From positions 62,001-126,000 of the forward strand of contig JAWKHR010000013.1 in NCBI GenBank assembly GCA_041394725.1: DNA of 64,000 nucleotides, given 5' to 3'. The notes beneath the pieces are model-generated. The model saw only the letters and a list, made by a program, of their open reading frames with translations. It made no database searches and was not told the origin of the DNA. The first letter of the stretch is position 1, and the number at the start of each line of letters is the position of its first letter. The position numbers and the translations under genes were made by a program. Below are positions 37,124-44,704 of the stretch, one piece after another. This DNA comes from JAWKHR01 sp041394725. Its GTDB lineage: Bacteria > Acidobacteriota > Vicinamibacteria > Vicinamibacterales > SCN-69-37.

Positions 37124-39073
37124 CTAGGACCCTGGGACCCTGAACAACCGGTCCCCTTCGTAGAACCCCAGTTCACGGGCCCCCAGGGACCGCAGCCAGT
37201 CCGAGATCTCGTGGCCGCGATCGCCGAAGGCGTGCTCGTGGACCAGGGCGTGGGTCGCCCCCGACCCGCGCAGCGCCATGGTGGCGGCATCCCAGTCGTA
37301 GGGAACGTGGTCGAGGAAGGTCGCGCGGCGGAGGTACTCCTCCGGAAAGAAGCCCGAATAGCCGTTCACCAGCCGCCGCCGGTGCTGGCCGGCGTAGAAG
37401 ACGGCCTGAGTTTCGTAGGCCGGTTCCCCGAACGGGAACTCGATGAGCACGACCTCGCCCGGCTCGGTGCGGATGCGCTCGTAGAGCGGGCCGATCTCGT
37501 CGCCGACGGCCAGGCGCCGTGGCGCCAGGTGGTAGCCGGGCGCCGGAATCGGCAGGTTCGTCCGGAGCGGCACCGACGCGCCCTCGATCAGGAGCGCGGC
37601 CGCGCCGGCCGCCACGAGGACACGGCCCGCCACGGGGCGCCAGCGCAGGATCGCCGCCGCGCCGTAGCCGGCGATCACGGCCAGGAACAGCGAGACCAGC
37701 ATCAGGAACCTGGCCGGCACGCGCAGCCCGTCGAAGCCGGGGACCCAGCGGTAGAGCCACATGTAGGGGCCGTCACCCAGCGGGCGGCCGGCCGACTCGA
37801 TGACCGGGCCCAGCGCGAGGAGCCCGGCGGCGAGCGTGGCGCCCGCGTAGAACAGGAAGGCGGAATCCTCCCCGCCCCCGAGCGCGCGCCTGGCGGCGGG
37901 CACGAGCGCGACGAGCGCCAGGGCGAACACCGCGAGCGCCGTGAACAGCGGGCCGGTCTCGCGCCAGGGCCGGCCCTCGACGAGAATCGGCAGGCTGCCG
38001 CGGAGCAGCATCGCCGCCAGGGCCGCGGCGGTCAGCACGAACGCGACCCCGACACCGGCGAGGACGACGCGCTGCCAGGGGCGATCGAGGCCCGGCCGCG
38101 CGCGCCGCCAGCCGCGCCGCGCGCCCCACGCGAGCCCGGCCGTCGCGAACGCGAGGATGACGAAGCCGGGGAACGCCTCGCCCTCCATCTTCGGAAACGC
38201 GTTGACGCGATCGCGCAGCAGCGGCAGGCCCGCCGTCGCGGTCGCGAACGAGTAGACGTCCGCCGAGAAGCGCACGACTTCCTGCAGCGGCCTGACGCCC
38301 ACGTCCCCCCGAAGCCGGCGCAGTTCGAGATACGGCGAGACGAACGGCCAGGTCAGCACGGCCGCCGCGATGGCCGTCGCCGCGAGCGCACGCCACACGC
38401 GCCAGTCGCCGAGCAGCCGGCGGCGCGCCATCTCGAACAGCGCGTAGGCCGCCACGAACGGCGGGAAGAAGAGCAGGTAGTAGCCGCACGACAGGTTCTG
38501 GAGCACCAGCGCGGCACCCGCGCCGGCCAGCGGTCGCGTCCGCCGCGTGACGAAGTACCGGCGCAGCCCCAGGAGCACGAGCGGCATCCAGAAGCTCCAC
38601 AGCACCTGCAGGTGGGAGAACTGCGGCACGCGATACGGCGCGTACGCGAACGCCAGGCCGGCGAGGAACGCCGCGAGCGGCCGTCCCGTGAGGTCGCGCA
38701 CGAGCCAGTACGTGAACAGCGCCGAGCCGACGAAGGAGGCGAGGAACAGCAGGTTGTAGACGAGGATGATGTTGCCCGTCGCCGCGAAGACCGGCAGGCC
38801 GGCGAGCATCTGCGGCGCCAGGTGTTCCGAGTAGGCGACGGTCAGCCGCGCCGGATCGAAGATGTTGCCGTGCCAGAAGGACCGCAGCGCGTCCAGGTCC
38901 CCGCCCAGGAACCGCAGCACCTGCCCGCCGGTCCACATCAGCACCCAGCAGTTGAACACCGGGTCGCCCATGTCCCAGGCGATCTGCCGGTCCAGGACGA
39001 GCGTCAGCGGCCAGGTGGCCGCGATGGCGATGGCGAGGTAGGCGGCCGCGACGCCGAGGCTACGCCTCGTCAC
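37124..39073 (-). CDS. Polytopic membrane protein, GT-C glycosyltransferase-like
   Basis: 649 aa with about 11-13 hydrophobic helices and a soluble C-terminal part (about 490-649). The first loop after helix 1 contains DMGDPVFNCWVLMW, in the place where GT-C enzymes have an acidic D-x-D/E region; later LAFAYAPYRVPQFSHLQVLW and NLSCGYYLLFFPPF are typical of bacterial GT-C-type membrane proteins of unknown donor. It could use a polyprenyl-phosphate sugar; that is inference. GTG at 39073 overlaps the AI-2E gene by 14 bp. The stop lies in a small GGGTCC repeat next to the REP element. Confidence 0.72.
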   Translation of the reverse strand: MTRRSLGVAAAYLAIAIAATWPLTLVLDRQIAWDMGDPVFNCWVLMWTGGQVLRFLGGDLDALRSFWHGNIFDPARLTVAYSEHLAPQMLAGLPVFAATGNIILVYNLLFLASFVGSALFTYWLVRDLTGRPLAAFLAGLAFAYAPYRVPQFSHLQVLWSFWMPLVLLGLRRYFVTRRTRPLAGAGAALVLQNLSCGYYLLFFPPFVAAYALFEMARRRLLGDWRVWRALAATAIAAAVLTWPFVSPYLELRRLRGDVGVRPLQEVVRFSADVYSFATATAGLPLLRDRVNAFPKMEGEAFPGFVILAFATAGLAWGARRGWRRARPGLDRPWQRVVLAGVGVAFVLTAAALAAMLLRGSLPILVEGRPWRETGPLFTALAVFALALVALVPAARRALGGGEDSAFLFYAGATLAAGLLALGPVIESAGRPLGDGPYMWLYRWVPGFDGLRVPARFLMLVSLFLAVIAGYGAAAILRWRPVAGRVLVAAGAAALLIEGASVPLRTNLPIPAPGYHLAPRRLAVGDEIGPLYERIRTEPGEVVLIEFPFGEPAYETQAVFYAGQHRRRLVNGYSGFFPEEYLRRATFLDHVPYDWDAATMALRGSGATHALVHEHAFGDRGHEISDWLRSLGARELGFYEGDRLFRVPGS

Positions 39074-40106
39074 GGTCGAGGAACTCCTGCAGCAGCACCT
39101 GCACGATGGCGGCGGACGGGACCGCCAGCAGCGCGCCGATCACGCCCAGGAGTTCCGTGCCGACGAGCAGCGCCACGAGCACGGTCACGGCGCTCACGCC
39201 GACCTGCCGCTCCATGATGCGCGGCACGAGGAAGTTGTTCTCCACGAACTGCTGGACGGCGAAGTACACGGCCGTGAACACCGCGGTGTGCCCGGACACC
39301 GTCCAGGCCACGAGGACCGCGGGGATCGCCGCGAGGATCGGCCCGACGATCGGGATGAACTCCCCGATGGCCGCGATCAGGCCGAACACGTAGAAGTAGG
39401 GCACGCCAATCAGCCAGAGGCCGATCGCGGCCGTCGTGCCGATGACCATGCCGAGCAGCATCTGGCCGCCGAGCCACGCGCCGACCTTCACGGTGACGTC
39501 GGCCGCCATGCGCCCGATCATCGGGCGCATCGACTTCGGGAACAGGTGTACGAACCCGCGCTGGATCGACCGCCACTCCACCAGCAGGTAGAACGGCAGG
39601 AGCAGCACCGTCGCGACCGAGCCGACCGCGCCGAGCGCCGACTGCAGCGCCCCGAGAATGCCCGCCACCGCGGTCCCCGAGTTCTGGATTTGAATCCGGC
39701 CGAGCAGGTCCTTCCACGTGTACCGCTGCGAGATCAGGCCCCAGTCGAGCAGCTGCGTCTCGAACTGATCGACGTAGCTCGGCAGCTGACGCGTCAGCTC
39801 GGTGACCTGGCCGACGAACGGCGGGAGGATGACGGCCAGGATGCCCGCGAAGAGCAGCAGGCCGCCGACGTAGAGCGCCAGGATCGCGGCCCAGCGCGGC
39901 ATCCGCCGCCGGCGATCGCCGAGCCGGCGGCGCTCGATCCAGTGCACCGCCGGCGAGAAGCCGATCGCGAGCAACGTGCTCACGTACAGCACGAGCAGCA
40001 CGCTGCGCAGCGTGACGACCAGCGCCGCCAGGCCGACGCCCGCGATCGCCGCGAAGACGCCGAAGACAATCAGGTGCCGGACGTCGCGCCGGTTCAGGGG
40101 GCTCAT
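39060..40106 (-). CDS. AI-2E family transporter (YdiK/PerM-like permease)
   Basis: 348 aa. Seven to eight hydrophobic helices with the family features STLLAIGFSPAVHWIERRRL, ILPPFVGQVTELTRQLPSYV, LLPFYLLVEW, GEFIPIVGPILAAIPA and NNFLVPRIMERQVG. Family members export small molecules or Na+ in exchange for H+; the name AI-2E is historical. ATG 40106 (MSPLNRRDVRHL) chosen over an upstream in-frame ATG because homologous proteins begin close to the first helix. It lies 13 bp after the aminotransferase stop, so it is in one transcription unit with it. Confidence 0.93.
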   Translation of the reverse strand: MSPLNRRDVRHLIVFGVFAAIAGVGLAALVVTLRSVLLVLYVSTLLAIGFSPAVHWIERRRLGDRRRRMPRWAAILALYVGGLLLFAGILAVILPPFVGQVTELTRQLPSYVDQFETQLLDWGLISQRYTWKDLLGRIQIQNSGTAVAGILGALQSALGAVGSVATVLLLPFYLLVEWRSIQRGFVHLFPKSMRPMIGRMAADVTVKVGAWLGGQMLLGMVIGTTAAIGLWLIGVPYFYVFGLIAAIGEFIPIVGPILAAIPAVLVAWTVSGHTAVFTAVYFAVQQFVENNFLVPRIMERQVGVSAVTVLVALLVGTELLGVIGALLAVPSAAIVQVLLQEFLDRDEA

Positions 40107-40119
40107 CGACCCGCGGCGA

Positions 40120-41346
40120 TCACGCGCGGCCCGCGGGGCCGGCACGGAGGAATCCCGCGGTGAAGGTGGCCATGTCGTCGTAGATCGCCGCCAGCTCGTC
40201 GGGCGGCGCCAGGAAGACGACGCGCAGGAAGCCCTGGTCGGCCGGCAGGCCGAAGCCGGATCCGTACACGCAGAGGATGCCGGTCTCGCGCAGCAGCCCC
40301 AGCACGTAGTCCTCGTCGGTCGTGCCCGGCGGCAGCGCGATCCGCGGCATCGCGTAGAACGCGGCCTGCGGCGCGACGCACGAGACGCCGTCCATCGCCG
40401 CGAACCGCGCCATCGTCAGGTCGGCGCGCGCGCGCAGGCCCGCGATGAACGCCTGCTGGTGCGACCGATCGCTCGTCAGCGCGGCTTCGATCGCGAACTG
40501 CATCGGGCCCGGACTGCACAGCCGGCCGTCCGCCAGCTTCTTGATCGCGGCCAGCACCTCGTTGAGCCGATCCGACCGGCCGACGCCGAGCCAGCCGGCG
40601 CGCCAGCCCGGCGCGAGGTAGGCCTTCGAGAGCGACGAGAACGAAAGGATCGGCGCGTCCGGCGCGAGCGAACCGAGCAGCGGCACCGGGCCGTCGAATC
40701 CCAGCTCGTTGTAGACCTCGTCGGCGAGGATCGGCACGCCCGTGCGTTCGGCCAGCGCGATCACCTCCCGGCGGATCGATTCCGGATAGACCGCGCCGGT
40801 CGGGTTGTTCGGATCGATGAGCACGATCGCCCGCGTCTTCGCGCCGACGCGCCGGCGCATGTCGTCGAGATCCGGCAGCCAGCCGTTGTCGGGATCCGTC
40901 CGGTAGTAGACCGCGCGGGCGCCCAGCCGCGCGAGCACCGCCGTGTACAGCGGATACGTCGGCGTCGGCACGAGCACCTCGTCGCCGGCGTCGGCCAGCG
41001 CGCCGAGCGCCAGTTCGATCCCCTCCGACGTCCCCGACGTGAGGATCACCCGATCCGCCGACAGCGGCATGCCACGGCGGGTGAAGTCCGCCGCCACCGC
41101 CTCCCGCGCCGGCGCCACCCCGGCCGACGGCGTGTAGCCGTTCCGCCCATCGCGCATCGCCCGGGTCACCGCCTCGATCAGGTGCGGCGGCGTCTCGAAT
41201 CCGAACGGAATCGGGTCGCCGATGTTGAGGTACCGCACCTTCCGGCCGGCGGCCTCGACCTTCTTCGCCTCGACCACGATGTTCCGGATGGCGTAGGTGA
41301 ACCCGCTCACGCGAGCGGCCGGCTGGATGGAAGTCCCGGCGGGCAT
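40120..41346 (-). CDS. AlaA-like pyridoxal-phosphate aminotransferase (class I/II)
   Basis: 408 aa. YLNIGDPIPFGFETPPHLIE and GYTPSAGVAPAREAV match the AlaA-type branch, with the PLP-contacting IDPNNPTGAVYP and LADEVYNELGFD, and the Schiff-base Lys in SFSSLSKAYLAPGWRAGW. AlaA transfers an amino group from glutamate to pyruvate to make alanine; substrate assignment is by similarity only. ATG 41346 is preceded by TACGAT 7 nt upstream; longer upstream frames run through the low-complexity tract. The order aminotransferase, AI-2E, GT-C-like on the same strand looks like one operon. Confidence 0.92.
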   Translation of the reverse strand: MPAGTSIQPAARVSGFTYAIRNIVVEAKKVEAAGRKVRYLNIGDPIPFGFETPPHLIEAVTRAMRDGRNGYTPSAGVAPAREAVAADFTRRGMPLSADRVILTSGTSEGIELALGALADAGDEVLVPTPTYPLYTAVLARLGARAVYYRTDPDNGWLPDLDDMRRRVGAKTRAIVLIDPNNPTGAVYPESIRREVIALAERTGVPILADEVYNELGFDGPVPLLGSLAPDAPILSFSSLSKAYLAPGWRAGWLGVGRSDRLNEVLAAIKKLADGRLCSPGPMQFAIEAALTSDRSHQQAFIAGLRARADLTMARFAAMDGVSCVAPQAAFYAMPRIALPPGTTDEDYVLGLLRETGILCVYGSGFGLPADQGFLRVVFLAPPDELAAIYDDMATFTAGFLRAGPAGRA

Positions 41347-41650
41347 GGGGCTTATCGTAGACGAAGAAGGGGGGGTGAGGCTTGACCATTGGTGATTGAT
41401 GATTGGTGATTGGTGATTGATTGCGGATTTGGGATTTGGGATCCGGGGATTGGAGGGGAATTGGGGGAATTGGCGATTGCGGATTGAAGTGCGGATTGGG
41501 GAATTGAGGAATTGAGAAATTGGGAGATTGGCCTGACCCTGGTCGCTCGTGTCCGTTCCCGTCACACTTTCTCACCGCCAGCTCCCGACAACCCCGCCAT
41601 GGCGTCATCTGGCGCTTGCCTGCCGGCGGCGGGCCGATCCACACAAGTCC
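41347..41650. other. Divergent intergenic region with AT-rich low-complexity tract
   Basis: 304 bp between the aminotransferase and TPR genes. Bases 41386-41531 consist of degenerate GATTG/GGATTTGG/GAATTG units on the + strand, almost free of C and far less GC-rich than the genome. No gene, promoter or terminator is convincing inside it. It resembles slippage-derived satellite DNA and lies upstream of the -10 at 41354. Confidence 0.75.
41354..41359 (-). promoter_or_regulatory. -10 element of the AlaA-like gene
   Basis: TACGAT on the - strand, 7 nt before the ATG at 41346, leaderless-type spacing. Confidence 0.45.
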
Positions 41651-42895
41651 ATGGCCCGTCTCCGGCGAATCGGCGCCTTCTTCGCCACGGACCTGCAGGT
41701 CACCTGGCTCGACGAGGCCGGCGTCAGCCACTTCCTGGCGCCGCAGCGCCTGCCGCCCGCCGCCGCGGCCCTCGGCGTGAGCCTCGACCTCTATCTGGCC
41801 GATCCGTCGGTGGCCGCCCGGGGCCTGCGTCTTCGCCTCGAGGTACGTTCCGAGGCCGACGGCGCCCCCGCGGGCTCGTGGACGCTCGAACCCAGCGCGG
41901 TCGGCGATCACCGCCAGTTCAGCGGGCGTGTCCCGCTCGAGGGCCTGTCGGCCGGCCGGTATGAACTGGCCGCGATCCTGATCGAAGACGACCAGCCCGT
42001 CGGGACGCTCTCCACGACCTTCGCCCGGTCTGCGCCACCCGAGCTCGCGGGTCGGCGACCCCTGACGTCGCCGAGGGCACCCGATGCCGCCGAGGGGACG
42101 GCCGAGGACGTCCTGTCCGACCTGGCCCGCGAGGCGCGCGAGGCGAGGCGGCCGTTCGACGTGCCCGTGATCCTCGCGCCGGCGCTGCTGCGCCACGAGC
42201 TCGACGAGGTCGCGCGCTCGTCCGGCGAGGTCCTGCCGCTCGAGCTCTGGGACGTGTCGCACGACGATGGCGAGTTCTGGGACAGCCTCGTGGTGGCGGG
42301 CGAGGCGGAGACGGGCGTCGTGCCGGCCTGGGCGCGTGGCGTGTCGGCACTGCGGCGTCGCGAGGGGCGCGTCGCGGTCGCGGCGCTCGAGCTGGCGCTG
42401 CTGCGCGCGCCGGCCTCGACCGGCGTGTCCCACTATCTCGGCGCCGCGTACGCCGTCGCGGGCCGCGATCTCGATGCGCTCGTGGCCTGGCAGTTGAGCG
42501 ACATCGCCGGCGCCGCGATCGAATGGCACCTGGCGCTCGCCGACGCCAACACCCGGCTCGGCGCCCGCCCGCAGGCCCTCGCGCTCCTCACCCGCGCGCT
42601 CGAGCGCGTGCCCGACTCACCCGAGGTGCTCCGCCGCCTCGTCGAGGCCCATCTCGCCGAGTCGAGGACCGACGCGGCATCCGCTCATCTGCGCCGGCTG
42701 CTCGAGGTGTCGCCGTACGACGCCGACGCTCGCTGGTGGGAACTCGTGCTGGCCTATGCCGCGGCGCGCGCCGAGGCGTCGCCCGGGCCGGCGGCCGCCG
42801 CCTTCGTCGCGCTCGCTTCGCGCTTCATCTCGTCGGACGAGTCGCGCAGCGCGCGCGCCGGGCGATGGCTGCGGTTCATGCGCGCGGTGGGCTGA
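41651..42895 (+). CDS. Tetratricopeptide-repeat protein of unknown function
   Basis: 414 aa from ATG 41651 (MARLRRIGAFFATDLQ). Residues 1-140 are beta-rich and unlike any family I recognise, with a central part (VILAPALLRHELDEVARSSG then VLPLELWDVSHDDGEFWDSL). From about residue 255 there are TPR-like helices: VSALRRREGRVAVAALELAL, GAAYAVAGRDLDALVAWQLS, AIEWHLALADANTRLGARPQ and LAESRTDAASAHLRRLLE. TPRs mediate protein binding. An in-frame ATG at 41549 is possible but starts in the low-complexity region. It has no clear operon partner and is convergent with the HTH/propeller gene, 12 bp away. Confidence 0.7.
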   Translation: MARLRRIGAFFATDLQVTWLDEAGVSHFLAPQRLPPAAAALGVSLDLYLADPSVAARGLRLRLEVRSEADGAPAGSWTLEPSAVGDHRQFSGRVPLEGLSAGRYELAAILIEDDQPVGTLSTTFARSAPPELAGRRPLTSPRAPDAAEGTAEDVLSDLAREAREARRPFDVPVILAPALLRHELDEVARSSGEVLPLELWDVSHDDGEFWDSLVVAGEAETGVVPAWARGVSALRRREGRVAVAALELALLRAPASTGVSHYLGAAYAVAGRDLDALVAWQLSDIAGAAIEWHLALADANTRLGARPQALALLTRALERVPDSPEVLRRLVEAHLAESRTDAASAHLRRLLEVSPYDADARWWELVLAYAAARAEASPGPAAAAFVALASRFISSDESRSARAGRWLRFMRAVG

Positions 42896-42907
42896 CGGCG
42901 CGCGCCC

Positions 42908-44497
42908 TCATGGGCGATGCCACGGTTCGCGCTCGTCGGGAAAGTGCGCCAGCCGCTCCAGCGTGTCGGCCAGCGGCACCGGCCGCCAGGCACCTTCCGC
43001 CCACGACCGCACGGGCACCAGATCCTCGCGATCCCGCGGGCCGTAGTCGTGGTCCAGCACGCCCTTCTGCCGCCAGACGCGATGATCCTCGATCGCGCCC
43101 GTCGTCACCTCGATCCGCGTGAGGGTGAACGACGGATCCAGGTGGTACCACACCGCGCCCGAGAGCGTGCCGTCGAGGTGCCTGGTGCCCTCGCTGACCA
43201 GGACGCGAAAACCGCCCTGGCCGTCCTGGAACAGCTTCTCGACGGCCATCGTGCCGTTCAGGCCGGCCGTGATGTCGCGCGGGGGGAAGACCACCGTGGC
43301 CAGCGGCCCGCCGGGTGGACAACCGGTGCACCGGTAGCGCTCGTTCACCGCCGGCATCGACCCGGTCGGCGTCGTCGTGTCGAAGACCGCCACCGTCGCG
43401 CCGCGCGTCTCGTTGTTCGTCGCGCCCAGGTACAGCCGCGGGTGGCCGCCGCGTTCGCCGAGCGCGATCACGTTGACGTAGCCGTCGCTCCAGAACTCGC
43501 CCAGCACCTCACCCGTGGCGCCGAGCGACAGCACCATCGTCGGGAAGAGGCTCCCGTCCACGAACGAGGCGTACACGTGCGGCCCGTCGGCGCTTCGCAC
43601 GACGAAGACCCGATGGGGCAGCCAGGGGCCCGTGAACTGATCCGTGCCGAACGAGACGTGCTGGTTCGGCCGGATGACCGCGCGCGTCGAGCCGTTGTTC
43701 TCCAGGACGTAGGTGGCCGCCATCGGATGGCGGTCGCCGGACCGCGCCGCGATGATGATCTCCGGCACACCGTCGGCGTCGAGGTCCTCGACGGTCAGGT
43801 AGCCCATCATGCGTCGCGGGTCGTAGTCCTCGTCGCGCAGGGCGAAGCCGAAGTCGCTCTTGCGCCACACCGCGCGGCCCACGCCGTCGTAACCGACCAG
43901 CCGCCCGTTTTCCACGCGCGCCGCGACCACGACCCGCTCGCGCGCCGCGGCCGCCATGCGCGCGAGCTGCCAGCCGATCGAGGCGCCCAGCAGCAGGAGG
44001 CCGAGGCTCGCCGCGATGCGGGTGAACCAGGAGAGCGGACGACGCGCGCGCGCGAAACCGGTTCCGGTTCCCGCGGAAGCGGCATCGGAGGTGGACCCCA
44101 CCCGCGCGTCCGGCCTTCGCGCCGCGGCGTGCGACGAATCGACCGGCGCCGGAGCATGCGCGGTTGCCTCGGCATCGGCGGTCGCCGCGGCATCGGCGTG
44201 CGCCGCGGCATCGACGGGGGCGGCCGAGGTGGGCGCGGCCGACGTGGCTGCGTCGGGTGACTTGCCGCCAAGCGCCGTGATCGACGCCGAGCCTTTCAGC
44301 CAGGCGTCGAGCTCGCGACGACTGGCGATGATGATCTCGCCGCCCGGGCGTCCGAGGCGGCGTACCGGGAGCTGGTATTCCTTCTCCCAGCGTTGGGCCG
44401 TGCGTACCCCCTTGCCGAGGTACGAGGCAATTTCCTTCCAGCCGTTGAGGCGGTCCGGATCCGAGGGTCCGGGCGGCGCCGGGGAGTGCTCCGCCAT
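42908..44497 (-). CDS. HTH-transmembrane-propeller (FG-GAP-like) regulator
   Basis: 529 aa. The N-terminus (NGWKEIASYLGKGVRTAQRW then EKEYQLPVRRLG and SRRELDAWL) is a MerR/excisionase-like winged HTH. A long Ala/Asp/His-rich spacer (about 85-145) follows, then one transmembrane helix (IAASLGLLLLGASIGWQLAR) and an extracytoplasmic beta-propeller-like region with DLDADGVPEIIIAA FG-GAP repeats and Cys residues in RCTGCPPG. It therefore looks like a membrane-bound one-component transcription regulator. It is divergent from the soxA-like operon, with TAGGAT 9 nt before the ATG. Control of that operon is inferred from adjacency only. Confidence 0.8.
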   Translation of the reverse strand: MAEHSPAPPGPSDPDRLNGWKEIASYLGKGVRTAQRWEKEYQLPVRRLGRPGGEIIIASRRELDAWLKGSASITALGGKSPDAATSAAPTSAAPVDAAAHADAAATADAEATAHAPAPVDSSHAAARRPDARVGSTSDAASAGTGTGFARARRPLSWFTRIAASLGLLLLGASIGWQLARMAAAARERVVVAARVENGRLVGYDGVGRAVWRKSDFGFALRDEDYDPRRMMGYLTVEDLDADGVPEIIIAARSGDRHPMAATYVLENNGSTRAVIRPNQHVSFGTDQFTGPWLPHRVFVVRSADGPHVYASFVDGSLFPTMVLSLGATGEVLGEFWSDGYVNVIALGERGGHPRLYLGATNNETRGATVAVFDTTTPTGSMPAVNERYRCTGCPPGGPLATVVFPPRDITAGLNGTMAVEKLFQDGQGGFRVLVSEGTRHLDGTLSGAVWYHLDPSFTLTRIEVTTGAIEDHRVWRQKGVLDHDYGPRDREDLVPVRSWAEGAWRPVPLADTLERLAHFPDEREPWHRP

Positions 44498-44506
44498 GAC
44501 GCCGCC

Positions 44507-44512
44507 ATCCTA
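44507..44512 (-). promoter_or_regulatory. -10 element of the HTH/propeller regulator gene
   Basis: TAGGAT on the - strand, 9 nt before the ATG at 44497; leaderless-type spacing. Confidence 0.45.
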
Positions 44513-44528
44513 GACCCGCGAAAAACCG

Positions 44529-44615
44529 CGTGTCCACCGCGAATTCGCGACGAATCGGCGCGTGCCGTGAATGACCAGCATCCGTCGGCGGTCTGATGGT
44601 GCAGCAGTGGACACG
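44529..44615. promoter_or_regulatory. Palindromic sites between the regulator and the amine-oxidase operon
   Basis: CGCGAATTCGCG at 44538-44549 is a perfect 12-bp palindrome. CGTGTCCAC (44529-44537) and GTGGACACG (44607-44615) are exact reverse complements flanking it. These are operator candidates for the adjacent HTH protein. Confidence 0.4.
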
Positions 44616-44689
44616 AGCGCACTTGGACGACAGTTCCGGACGCCGAACCGCCTGGTTGCGGGTCCAACGGCCGGCGCAACTCGCCCGGC

Positions 44690-44695
44690 TACAAT
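44690..44695 (+). promoter_or_regulatory. -10 element of the sarcosine-oxidase-like operon
   Basis: TACAAT 9 nt before the ATG at 44705, with no Shine-Dalgarno sequence; leaderless arrangement for the first gene of the operon. Confidence 0.5.
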
Positions 44696-44704
44696 GCGCA
44701 CCGG

